From NCBI GenBank assembly GCA_028583405.1, contig CM053246.1, positions 25,082,412-25,146,411 of the forward strand: a DNA stretch of 64,000 nucleotides, given 5' to 3'. Positions 1 through 11,677 of this stretch are shown piece after piece (position 1 is the first letter of the stretch; every line of letters starts with the position of its first letter). Source of the DNA: Pogonophryne albipinna. Lineage: Eukaryota > Chordata > Actinopteri > Perciformes > Artedidraconidae. A model generated the notes under the pieces. It was not told where the DNA came from, made no database searches, and saw only the letters and a program-made list of their open reading frames with translations. The position numbers were made by a program, and so were the translations under genes.

Positions 1-3000
1 CAAAAATAACCCAGCGAATAACCTAATTATACAAAGGGCCTCATTCCAAAACTCTTTGAATAAAACTGAGACTCATCAGTCGATATTCCTAGAACAGACT
101 TTTAACTAAGTCTGACATTCGATTGGTAAAGTCGCACCTCTAAAAGAAAAAGATAAAAAACGGTTTTACATAAATGTGTTGGTCTTTTTAGAACAGGCAA
201 GAATACATTTGTCTGCAACAGAAACCTAGAGTAGGTAATTGTAGAGAATTGTGACAATGCTGCTGTTGATCAATATCAAATATAAGTCCCACTCCACATC
301 TGTGTAATCTACATTACAGTATTTTTTCCATAGACAGTTGCTCTCAATGATCTCTCTGAAAAAACGGAAACATTGACACTACATTCTGCTTATGATATAC
401 TGTGAGTTCAATGGGTTTCTGCTATGCTAATACAATATAAAAATACCTCATTTACAGCTGCTTCATCAGCATGTGAGAGACAAATCTCATGGGAGCTGTA
501 GTTGTTGAAGGGGAACAAAATAAGTGTTGAACTAATGTTAAGATGCCGTTTTCAGTCTTTTAATTGAATATACTTTTGCAAATTAATAGTGTCTGCTGTC
601 TAAGTTATAAAGTGAAACTCTGGGCTGTTGTCTTGTAAATGTCAAGTCCTGAGTGAATAGAATGAAAAACATTGCACCTTTGGGGCAGTATTCATGACAT
701 TAAGAGACAGAGTAAGCCTAGCACACTTCCCACTCACAATTATTTCTAAGATTGCTGGCAAAGTCTAAAACACCTTTAAGGAACAACATGCAAACAGAGA
801 TACACAATACACATTAACAAGAAAAACACTGCATTTGGAAGTGGACTGCATTGATCAAATGACATTTTAGAAAATACAACAACACATACCCTACATTACA
901 AAATGTGAATTTGCTTTCAAAAAAACATTTCTCAGGTTCAGAACAAAATGTTTTCATATTATGTTTTAGCTAAACTTTTGCATGAATGATAATGAGGTTC
1001 TTATCTATCATTAAGATATTAAGAACTGATAATCCATATAATAGATAATGAACTATTAATCAATTCCACCAGCAACTCATTAATGCATCATGAACTCTGT
1101 TTACGAAGAACTTATAAGCAGTTCATTATTTTAAGTGTTTCCCATTAGCCTCATATAATTGGATGCTCCTCAACAACATTCATGCAGTGACTCCTATGTT
1201 GGCTGAAACAAAGAACCATTGCAAAGTGAGAGTGCACACAATGGGCCTATTATTCCCAGAGAGAATGTTATTTGTAGAGCGCCGAGAGGAATTTGAGCTC
1301 TTTAAGTGACGTATAGACTCCAACCTATTGTTAGAGTCATTTCCTCATTATATTTCCACAAAACAACCTTGTGCTTCATCACCTCATTAACAATAGTGGG
1401 CACTTTTGATGCTTTGGCTCGAAACAACAAAGAGCCAGTGAGATGAATAGGATGCTGAGAGACACTGGCCGCATGTTCCAGCTGTGAGTGCACCTGATGT
1501 TTTAATGAAAGTGAATGTTCCAGGCCGACACAAACCTTGTCCGGAATAGCCAGCAACCACAGGGAACCTGAGCATCCGCAAATGAAGCAGCAGGCTGAAA
1601 GGAGAGGACATGCAGGCGATCACCTCCGCAGGCCTGTCATTCGGATCGCATATACTTCAACAGGGGACCAGCTGGGATCAAACCGGCTTAGTAAGGGTAA
1701 TTGAAGTGACAAACAGAAACATTAAAGGGCAAATTACACCACCAAATGGCATACTAAGCACTCCTCAATAGCTCGAGAACTGAAATACTGGCAGGGTAAG
1801 ATATTCAAATCCCTGTGTCGTAGAATCGGCAAACCTGTAAACAATTGTACAGCTGATGGTTTCATTTGTATCCACTGCTGGATATATGTAATATAATAAT
1901 AGTATATTGATATTAATGAGACTATAAATCTTACATTTTGAATATCGTTAAATATATTCCTGGTTTTAGAAGACGGCACAACATTGAAGTGATGTCATTT
2001 TCTGAATTTACCAGAATTTTTGCTTTTCTCTTCATATTTGTCGAGTCCGTAAATCCCCATTACTGATGATTATTTATTAAAATGCTCATGTGTAATGATT
2101 TTATACAATATTAATATTGAGGTATTAAGCAGGGGGGATTCACTCCTTTCGAAATCCAGAAATAAAGAAGAAAATGCACGATACAAATGAATATTAAAAT
2201 CATGTAAACAATGAGACCTACATCCCTGAAATGCATACTATTCAAAACATTACTCCCATTCTTTGGAAACAAATTCTTATATCCACTTTTAGGCATATAT
2301 TAATGCAGTTTGATTGATTTATACAGCCATGTTAACTATATTGGGAGGGAGGAAATCAGCAGTTAACAATTTTGCTGACATTTAAAGGAATCTTAATATT
2401 TTCGATGGTTCGAATACTGTTACTATTCAGTGTCAAGTTTGATGCATTTATGTTGATAATAGTATGCAGTGAATTTATTTAGCCTCCCACTCTGAGTCCA
2501 ACAACAGCTCACCCTGGCTTGTCACCTACCTCCATACATTGTTAAGCAAACCACACACTGCCATAATCACATGGAAGTAATTACAGCCTTAATCCATTGT
2601 AGACAAATACAGTGTACAGTGTTTGATTTGCTATGACATAGTTTAGCTTACACCAAACACTGTGGGTGGTGACTATGGTTTTCCCTTCTGGGCTTTAACT
2701 GACTGATGGTGCCCACTGTTTTCGGCACACAACCCCTATAGTGAACATTTTAATTCAATTTGGCTAAGCTTGGTGAAATAGTGCTACTGTTCAGTGATCC
2801 ACTCAGGTACTAAAACTAAGTGTGCTTAATGCTTGGCCCCCATTGAAAATCAGATTTGTAAGACTTTTCAACATGTATATCACTTCACTTGGTCACTTTA
2901 TAAACTGGAAGCAGTTATAATATATAAACTGGAACCAGTTTTTGGTAAGAATTATATCATATTGTTCACATACATTTATCAGGATTGCTATCAATAGGTG

Positions 3001-4814
3001 GAAAAACAGCAAACCATAGGTTGGGTTGAAGTCGTGATAGTATAATTAATCCTAACCCCTTTATTGATGTATATTGTACTAAAATCCTAACATAGCCTGC
3101 CAAAATTCTAAATTTGCAGGACCATTGCCATTCACTCCAACACATCCTGATTAACTAATCATTTATGACAGCAATTGAATTGCCAATGGATTTACTTGTT
3201 GCATTTAAGCAATTTCAATTTAATGTACTTGCCCAGGTGGGGACTGCCTATTGTTTCGAAGGCCCATTATTTCTAAACTGGAATAGTTTGGAAAATGTCC
3301 CATTGGACTGAAAGGCCATTTTTATGACAGTCCATTAACAAGCAAACAAAAGCTAATTCTCTTGAAAAATCTTGCTCCAAAAAATACATGGACCAAAGCA
3401 ACATTTATAAGACTATTGGTGTTTCGGAATTGGGCCTTCAGAATAATGGCATGGCAGCCTTTGTGCAGGGAGAAACCAGTGATGTGAGTTGCATGTAATA
3501 TATTGGCTACATTAGAACCTTGAAAGATGATGTTGCTTTGCAGTCCAGCAAAAGTTGAGCCAGATTTCACTTTCTTGTTGCCAAAATAAAAATACAATAT
3601 ATTTTTTTTATTGTAAAGTTGGCACTTGGTATCTGGCCCTCATCTGAGGTGGAAGGGAAAGTTAAATATTAACTTTACTTATGATGGGAAAAAAAACCTT
3701 GTGCTCCTTTGCTCAGCAAGGGCAGTGCCAACTGATAAACTGGGTCTGGCCTGGAAAATATTTCCCCAACACTAACCATTAATATAGATAGAAGATGACA
3801 GCGGACCTAAGACAGAACCCTGGGGCACAACATTTCAAATGTTCAGTTAGTGGTGGTTCCACTGAGTTACACAGCTCTGCTTCATGCCCAATGTGCCATT
3901 GATATCGTTCAGCTCCTGCTTGGACGTGACAAGGAGTTTCACAGGGTTCATCTAGTATTTAGCTTGTGTGTATGTGTGCTCCACTTTGAGTTTTCCAAGC
4001 TGCTTTTATTAGTTACTGCCTTGGGGTGTACACCCTCTCTCCAGCGATCTTATGTCGATGGCTCAAACTTTGTTGAGGACAGTGGAGGTGAAATGAGCCG
4101 TGCAGAGTTACTGTGTCCCAACCTTCTGCTATTCTGATAGTACAGTTCAGTGGTTCAGTGTTGGGACACTTATGTCCTCTCCCTGGGCCGGCAGAGTGTG
4201 TTCCTTCTGTTATAGTTCAGGGGTGATACCAAGTGCAGACTGTAGTTTCAGTATCCAAGCACACTCCAACCACATGCAATTCATTCCTAACCATGTGCTG
4301 TTCAATTTTGGACCAACTTTGTGGGTTTTCCTTTCTCGATCAGTCCGAGTTAAAAATTGAAAGATGTGGGTGAAAAACTAAGCTTGTATATGTTGTTACA
4401 CAGGGACTTGAAATATCACAAACATTTGTTATCGTTGCTGTTTATGGGTATCATAAAACATAGGCAAAAAACTCATTGCATTTACATGTTTGCTGATCTT
4501 TGGATCAAGCCAAGAGTTCATTCAGCAAGCCCGAAATCGCCAAATGATACAGATTATTTTTCGTCTTATTCGGCAGGAAATGATCCTTTCCTGACTACCT
4601 GTAAAATCTAATAATGAAGCCATGTGGATTAAAGGTATTTGTCCCTACATTTTGCTGACCATGCATTGCATTTGTTACTATTTCACTTCTTAATACTGAC
4701 CTTTCAAAGAGCTTCCAATTCAAATCGTTTTTGTGTAGGCAATTGTATCTACCTTTGTGTTTTCAGTGACACGATGCCTTGTTCAATGACCCTCTTATCC
4801 ATATTACCCACACA
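1..4814. other. Unique AT-rich sequence, no gene recognised
   Basis: I see no transposon ends, exon-like frames or RNA genes here. Open frames are short, lie on both strands and resemble no family I know. The block around 3160-3290 has runs of homeodomain- and SOX-like AT motifs and could be conserved non-coding DNA, but that is inference only. Confidence 0.5.
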
Positions 4815-4822
4815 GATTTGGC

Positions 4823-6133
4823 CAGTGGCGGCTGGTGGAAAATATTTTTGGTGGGGCTGTTGATATAGTGAGTAAAAAATTTTTTTTTTGGGAGAAATGA
4901 CCCATTAAATTAGGACTTCTGGTGATGTAATGGCGCGTTTCCAGTGCAGCGCGGAGCTCGCTTTAATGCTGCGTTCAGACCGGACGCGATGCGAATATTC
5001 GCTTCGCTCTAAACGCTCCTATCGCATCGCTCTAGTCGCTCGAGTTTCACCGCGGTTGCCAGCTGTGTTTACTCGCATCATTCAAACAAGACGCGCTGGC
5101 TCGGGAGCTACAACTACAACAAAATGAACATATTTTACCGTGATTAAATTGTAATACACGTTTCTAAATGATGCCGACGTAACAACATACTGATACCGGT
5201 TAGTAAAAACCATGAATTAATGCTTTGACAAGTCTGCAGACAGACGGCAGGCGAAAAACCTTTTAGAATGCTTGTTTTCTGAATGGAGCTTGGCTAAGCT
5301 AACGTTATATATGCTCCGACCGTCCACACTCACAACAACGGCCTATACAGACATAAATAAACCAGCGACTGTATTCTCCATGACACAGACAGTCTGTGGT
5401 TTGTACTTGTTTAACTTTTGTCTAGTTTCTGAACAGATCGTATCTCTCCCCGGCTGTTTGAAGAGCAAGCATGGGAAACAAAAGACAGCATTTACCTGTT
5501 TAAATCCAGCTAGCCATGCCTTTCTGGTGTACCAGCTGCGTGAGAAGCCTCGTTGATACGTTTTGTCTTTTTCACGAGCTTGCTGTGATATATACAAATC
5601 GGGTTGGTCCGGTCCAAGGTCTTTAAGTATCAATTTATCTCCCAAACTTCTCCTTTCGAAAGGATTGGAGAGTAGCTCTTGCACGGAATTGGGTGCGGAC
5701 CGAGGTCCGGCGACTCCACCTGCATATCATTCTCATCCAAATACTGCGTCACCTTGATTACTTACGAGTCTAAAAAACAATTCACGTCAACGCACGTAAG
5801 CAACAAGGGCGCCAACGTGAGCGCCCTCGTGACAAAAATATTTGACGGCGCTGATTGGCTGAAATTATGTTTCGGCGGCACAGTTTACTATTGAGACTTT
5901 TGCAACGTGCTGGTTGCTGCTGTTTGGCTCGGGGGCTCCTTGCACGGCACCCGATAATGATAAACTAATGCCACGGGCAAGGCCAGGCAGGAAACATGTG
6001 ACTTATATATAAAATATATATATTTTTTAAATATTTTTTTTTTAAATATTTTTTTTTAAATTGTATATATTTTTTTGTATGTGGGAAGAGGTGGGGCGGC
6101 GCCCCTAGCGCCCCTATGGGCCGGCCGCCACTG
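4823..6133 (-). mobile_element. hAT DNA transposon, internally deleted, with 8-bp TSD
   Basis: The element starts with CAGTGGCGGCTGGTG and ends with the inverted CCGGCCGCCACTG, giving a 10-bp perfect terminal repeat CAGTGGCGGC. It is flanked on both sides by the perfect 8-bp direct repeat GATTTGGC (4815-4822 and 6134-6141). An 8-bp duplication with a CAG-initial TIR is the hallmark of the hAT superfamily. A piece of transposase lies on the minus strand (5343-5684), so the element's coding strand is minus. At about 1.3 kb it is much shorter than autonomous hATs, and most of the catalytic region is missing. A CpG-rich part at about 4930-5070 and AT-rich homopolymer tracts at about 6000-6080 lie inside. 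It inserted into otherwise unique DNA. Confidence 0.93.
5343..5684 (-). pseudogene. hAT transposase N-terminal fragment with TTF-type zinc finger
   Basis: This is an open frame of about 113 residues inside the hAT at 4823-6133. Near its middle it reads FSRSWYTRKAWLAGFKQV and then AVFCFPCLLFKQPG. This is the tryptophan-rich lead-in and CxxC pair of the TTF/ZMYM-type zinc finger found at the N-terminus of many animal hAT transposases, where it binds DNA. The downstream RNase H-like catalytic domain and the hATC dimerisation region are absent. The frame opens with GTG rather than ATG and an in-frame stop lies a little upstream, so the true start is lost or sits in another exon. It cannot encode an active transposase. 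The family call rests on motif recognition and no search was run. Confidence 0.72.
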
Positions 6134-6141
6134 GATTTGGC

Positions 6142-9101
6142 AATACTATGCCACTCAGAAAATACTCTAAAATTGACTTTATTACTATGGTAACTTCTTC
6201 TATCATTTAAACTTGTATTTAAGGTTTATGTACGCATAGATAAATTACTAGGGATGTTGTCATTTGGTTCGGAATCATAGAGAGAAAGCAGGATTGCCGT
6301 GCAAAACATTCCTGAAATGTGAACGTTTATTATTTCTTACATCCATATAACTTACCTTTACGTCCACTTTCCTATCGAACTATACATTTATTTCAGGAGT
6401 CTTGAATAGTGCCTGATTTCATATTCCAAAGTAAAAAAAAATAAACATGTTTAATGTGTGTGTGTAGGTCTGCTCATCTATGAGTGAAAATCGAGAGTCT
6501 TGCATTATTTTAAAGAACAGCCAGTCCAGATAAAATATAATGCAAATCAGGCGAAGAAATATGCTGGCAGAGATAATCATTTGTAGTTATGACACATTCT
6601 CGCCCATCATCGCCACTGAAGTTTGACTTGAAAATGTCAAGAGTGGCCTTGTCCAATTAAAGAGCAGTCTTCTACATTCTATGTTAATACTCATTTTAAG
6701 CATTGGCTGTCTGAATAGGCTTACAAATTACATTTTGTCCTCTGATTCATTCTCGTCCTCTTCTCTCTAACTGCTCTCTCTCACAGTCTCTAACCATCCC
6801 TCCTGTCTCTGCCCCTCTCTCCTTGTCCCTCATTATTTCAAATGAAATGAGGAATGTGCATTGAATATTTGAATATATTAAAGGGCTTATTAAAAACATT
6901 TCTTAACCTGATTAGCTAGATCATTAGGGGATCCAGAGGGGTTTTGAGCTGCATGGCCTGATCCGAGCAATTCGACCAGTCTTTGAAGGTCAGCGTGCAG
7001 TAAAGGTATACTGTGTCATCAGCTCATATGTTCAATAATTCACCCTTTTTTATGTTCAATTTCCTTTCTATCTGTTCACCATATCTATCTATCTATCTAT
7101 CCATGTATCTGTCTATCTATCTGTCTGTCTGTCTGTATGTCTGTCTGTATGGCTGTCTGCATCACTGCCTAGTTAGTATATACTGTATGTACAGTAGGTC
7201 TTATGCACGTTTTTATGTATGTGTTTGCATGCATAAAAGGTATGCTTTTTAACCCACTCTTTAGTTGTTTCAAAGTATTTTATTAGTCAGCAATATTTAA
7301 TTAATTACTATGCAACAGGTACATTTAGGTGTCTGTTGCACGTTTGGCTAAAGGTAAGCTTTAACACCTTGTAGACACTTTTGTCTGAATATGTATGCTT
7401 TGTAGCCTGCGTGTGCTTGTACTGTGCAACACAGAAGGTGGTTTTGCATCAGAGAATATGAATAATGCCAGAAGTGAGAGCTGACCTCTTTTACAAAGAT
7501 CATAAATCAAGTTCACTCGCTACCAGTCAAGGTGCCATAACATATGCTTTGTTATGAATGTTTTCGTTGTTCTATTTTTCATAAAGGGCAGTAGAGGGTG
7601 CAGGCATGTTTGTCTCACATAGGTATAATAGGAAACAAACACCTGTCTTTCAATGTGACTGTCACAAAAAAAATGAGTTTCTCCTATTCATCAGCTTGGG
7701 ACAGTTTGCGACTTCCTCGTCACTCCTGTATAATGTGTGAGGTAGAAAATAGCTATATAAATGAAGTACATTTATGCATTTTGCATGAAGAATTAATTTC
7801 AAATTATGAGCCATGCTTGTTATCTTTTTCTGAAATTCTTCAACATATGTGCAGTAATTTTGGCAGTTAACCAACATATGTTTTGCTTTATGCACATGTT
7901 TGAGATTGACATATACTGTATACATCAAACCTGTAAAAAAACATATAGTATGAGATAGTGACTATGGTCAGCTTGCATTTATGTGATATGCAATACCCTT
8001 TATTGATAAGCTTTCATGTTGGGAAATCATATTTTTTGATGTGCACAGATTATTCTCAAATAAGTCTTACAGTATCCCCCACTTCTTCACTGTCATCTGT
8101 GTGCTCGGTATTTCAAAAGCTTTTGCTGTAATTTTTACCGATACCATGTTGATTACACATAATCTGCCTGAATCCTTATGCACTAGCATCTAGCTTCTGA
8201 TCAAATTAATAACTACATTGTCTTCAAAACGTTTTCTTTTTGTCCTCCAAAGTGTAAATAAGCGTCACAGGCTCATATAGGATTCCTCACAGAGCAGCCA
8301 CCAGTGTGTGATTGTCCACAGTTGGTCTAAAATATCACATAATTGGTTGCCCTATGGGAAAGTAAGTCCATTCCCTTTTCCGGCTGATTGCTTCTATTGA
8401 CATTTCTGAAGCTGCTAGTATAGGCCATTTGCATGCAGTGATGTCTCGGACTGTCCATACACATCGTTTGTTTTTTTAAACATTCACTCTCCCCACTGTT
8501 GTGTGATTTCAGAGGACCTTGGGCTCTGGGCTAGCTAAGTAATATTACAATATACCTCTATTAGATTTGAGTATACTTATAATTCCAAAAATAAATTGGT
8601 CACTGCAATAATCTCCAAAATATAACATTTTTAAATTACAGATATACAAAATATATTTACAGGAGCTATCATTCACCACATTACACACACTGCAAGTAGA
8701 AATTGGCTTATTTGCATATCACACAGACTGAGTCCATGCATGAGTGCATTTTGTTAGAGGGGTCAGAGTGCAATAGAATGAAATAATACAGCACGCCCCT
8801 TTGCCTCTTTCACTCTACCTCTGCTTGTCATTCTAAAGAATACATCATTTGGAATATCTTGCTACTTAGAGAACAGATTATGTAGGTGATTATTCAGTGG
8901 TCTGCATTATGAAATATGTGAGCTGCAATTATAGCAAATATCAGTTTTACACCATTGTCATTTTCCAAATGAAACCAGCAAGCCTCGTGATACTTGGTCT
9001 CACTGCTGCAACAGCTTTGGTGCAAAAAGGGCTTCCTTTATTAACTATGAAAATACAGTTTTGGATAATGTCTAATGTTAGGTTGATCTTGTCACTAGAA
9101 G
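6142..9101. other. Unique sequence, no gene recognised
   Basis: Mostly AT-rich sequence with no transposon termini that I could pair. A (TATC/TGTC)n microsatellite lies at about 7081-7160 and a pyrimidine-rich patch at about 6740-6830. The short frames at 7598-7928 overlap on opposite strands and look like chance. Confidence 0.5.
7081..7160. repeat. (TATC)n/(TGTC)n tetranucleotide microsatellite
   Basis: A run of TATC units passes into TGTC/TGTA units. The mixed tetranucleotide pattern is seen directly. The short frame running through it encodes only low-complexity Y/L/S repeats and is not a gene. Confidence 0.9.
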
Positions 9102-9109
9102 GTCTACAG

Positions 9110-9668
9110 CAGGGGTGTCCAAACTACGGCCCTGGGGCCAAAATGCGGCCTGCGGACCTATTTTTAAACGGCCCTCAGCTAATTCAAATAGTATAATGAA
9201 ATATGGCCTACAAATTAAAATGGTGCTTGTCATATTTTGTACTAATTAAATATGTATAAATATATATCTGTGTATTCATGTGTGCCCACTTTTCAAATAC
9301 ATTCAATCAATTCAAGTTGGAAACATTTTCAAACAAATCTTAGTTGATACAAAAAAAGCCCAAACACTTAATTACATAGTAAGCTTGAAATCTATACCCT
9401 TTCTATTTCCTCTTTTTAAAAGCAATCTGAAGCTTCTGTTTTAAGGCATGAGCTGCCAACAAAATAAATGAAACCCTCTGGAAAGCTGGGATGTAGGCTG
9501 TTGTGTTTCTTAAAGCATTGTCAAGTGTCAAGCTTAATTTAACTACATTTGATTGATTTTGCTAACTTATAACTCAACTTATGAGGCAATATACCTCTAG
9601 TGAGCGGCCCAGCCCTTCGTATGCTTGTCTGTATGTGGCCCTCGGAGAGAAACGTTTGGACACCCCTG
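9110..9668. mobile_element. Non-autonomous hAT (Charlie-like ends)
   Basis: The left end is CAGGGGTGTCCAAACTACGG and the right end is the inverted form, with GTTTGGACACCCCTG at the terminus, so the inverted repeat CAGGGGTGTCCAAAC is 15 bp long. This terminal sequence is typical of hAT-Charlie-type elements in vertebrates. The flanks GTCTACAG and GTCTGCTA agree at only five of eight positions, so the target duplication is degraded. Inside there is a mostly AT-rich filler and 'GGCCC' subterminal motifs, but no transposase frame. It is 559 bp long and non-autonomous. Confidence 0.85.
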
Positions 9669-9680
9669 GTCTGCTAGTGA

Positions 9681-10453
9681 CCCTAGTTTCCACTGGGTCC
9701 ATCTGCGGCGCGTGACAGGCGCGTTGCGGCTGCGCCGCGGCGTCTGCGCCGCGGCGGCTGCAACGATCGCGGCTGCAACGATCGCGGCCACTCTAGTCAA
9801 TGGGTGCTATTCCACCAGACACGCCGCGTTACGGCTCAGAAGCGTCCCAGAAGCGTCTCGCCGCTGGGCTCCGCTCGAAATAGGATTGAAGTCTATTTTT
9901 CGACGCGACGCAGCCGTAAGGTAATGTCGGGCAGGAAGTGGAACGGTGACAGCATCCGGCCCACCCCCCAAAACCGGTTCCTTCTCCTCCCCCCATCCCT
10001 CCTCTGTAGTCTTTCCAGTAGGAGAATAAAGGCCAGCGTTCTCCTTCGGTTTACAGGCACTGTGTGTAAATTATATAGAATAATTATGAATGCATTTTTT
10101 TGACCACTAAAATACAGCAACCCATCTTTGATTCATGTTGTTTTTAACTGGACTATTACAATTATTATTAATTATGTCTGTAGTCTACAACACAACAAAA
10201 TAGGAAATAACAACAATAAACCATTTAACTACGTAGCCTACTTACTTTCTTGTAGAAGTACAAATCTCCAGGAAATATGCCCAAATCAACAAGAACTGCG
10301 AGCCGGCATGCACGACGCTCCGCTTCCGTAATGCTTCTGAAACGCTCGTGAAACGCGCCCGGTAGGGTATGACGCCGGAGGAGGCCGGACCAAAACCGCG
10401 GCGCAGCCGTAACGCGCCGCAGACTACAACTGGACCCCAGTGGAAACTAGGGG
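9681..10453. mobile_element. GC-rich inverted-repeat element, Harbinger-like MITE
   Basis: Both ends carry CCTAGTTTCCACTGGG in inverted orientation (left at 9682, right ending about 10451), followed by subterminal GCGGCGCGT/ACGCGCCGC that also pairs. The flanking trinucleotides are TGA on the left and TAA on the right. This could be a decayed TWA duplication, as PIF/Harbinger elements make, but it is not exact. The interior has CpG-dense segments including a 15-bp tandem duplication at 9756-9785. Overlapping short frames on both strands are a by-product of the GC-rich palindromes. It lies 12 bp from the preceding hAT. The superfamily call is tentative, but the paired ends are clear. Confidence 0.7.
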
Positions 10454-10968
10454 TAAGGCTGTCACCCATTTCCTCCAACAAATCCATGTAGGGCTGAAGA
10501 TGCAAGCAACAAACTGTCCGATGAGATATTACATTTCTATGTGAACCCCAAAACTAACGCTAGAAATAAAACAATTGCTCTTTTTCATTCTGTGTTCCAA
10601 GCAAAGGAACCAAACAAAGCGTGTTAATACAAAAATCAAGGAAAAAGGAAAACAAGTATAAATGTAAATGCAGGTGCAAATGATGCGGAAGAGATTGGGA
10701 GGCAGTTTACTTTTTTTTCCTTCATTGCACTGTTGGAATCCCTTCCTTCAGAGATGCTAATGTGTGCTATGGCTCAAGTTAACAACATAAACACACTCTA
10801 CATCCTTCCATCTGCAAAAGGCCTGTACAGTATGTGTTGTACAATCATTAAAAGCACTACATTTAATTAACTATTAAATACCAGAACATGTCAAAACACT
10901 ATCTGATTTATTTTATATTTGGTTATATTGCATTTTTCATTTTCAAAACAAACTACAACGTTTTTCTA
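10454..10968. other. Unique sequence between two DNA elements
   Basis: AT-rich sequence with no paired termini or coding frame that I can support. Confidence 0.5.
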
Positions 10969-11675
10969 CGGAGCCCCCTAGGGGACATGGAGAAGAAAGA
11001 ACAAATTATTAAAAAATAAATAAAAAATAAACCTTTGCGAGATATCGCATAACCTTTGCGGGATCTCGCAAAACCCCGTTGCAGTTTGTAGACGGTCCCT
11101 AAGCACTCCTCTCCCTCCTCCAGCTGCGGATTGTGACCAATTCTTGATGTTTAGCTCGGATGACGGCGCGTATCGAACTGTTCTGATAAAAACTACTCTG
11201 TAGCTCGTTGTCTACCTTGCTATGATTGTAAAGTCATGTTGTTTGTTTATAAATAAAACTTGATTTATTTGATTTGTATTTTTACAACGTTATGTTCATG
11301 AGTTATTGATCCACGAAATTCGAATCTGTCAATAACTCAGCGCAGAGGGACGTGCATGTCCCCTCGCTCTGAGTGTTCTCTTGAGGTGTCTTTCACTTAT
11401 GTGAAACACGTGCCTATTACCAAGCACTGATGTTATATCTTTATATTTAAGGCCAAGCTCAAAGTAAAATCGATGAACCGCTCCATTGTTGTGGTTTCAG
11501 TGTTGCCGTAGCAGCCGAACTGACCAGGAAGTACATTGAGCTAAATGAAAAGTTTTGCGATATCTCGCAAACGTATTGCGAGATCTCGCAAAGGTTTTGC
11601 GATATTTCGCAAAACATTTTCTTTTTTTTTCAAATACTTTTTATTTTTTTTCTCCATGTCCCCTAGGGGGCTCCG
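10969..11675. mobile_element. TA-flanked DNA element with phased subterminal palindromes
   Basis: The termini are perfect inverted repeats that start CGGAGCCCCCTAGGGGACAT and continue for about 24 bp (10969-10992 and 11652-11675). The flanking dinucleotide TA is present on both sides (10967-10968, 11676-11677), as expected for a Tc1/mariner-type target duplication, although TA is short enough to occur by chance. Five copies of an imperfect palindrome, arms TTTGCGA and TCGCAAA around four central bases, lie just inside the ends: two on the left (about 11034-11073) and three on the right (about 11553-11613). They are spaced exactly 21 bp apart. No transposase is present. The interior near 11240-11275 contains a stretch resembling a fish L2 tail (ATAAATAAAACTTGATTT). 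Superfamily not assigned. Confidence 0.82.
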
Positions 11676-11677
11676 TA

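Noticed and set aside
3780..4140. Possible LINE coding remains around CTAAGACAGAACCCTGGGGC
   Set aside because: The 95-codon frame here lacks endonuclease or reverse transcriptase motifs, and no retroposon tail follows.
7081..7160. CRISPR-like array
   Set aside because: It is a simple tetranucleotide repeat without spacers; no spaced repeats of CRISPR type were found anywhere in the window, and the DNA is vertebrate.
9597..10505. Several overlapping frames of 60-100 codons
   Set aside because: All fall in the GC-rich inverted-repeat MITE or over hAT borders, on both strands, with no motif.
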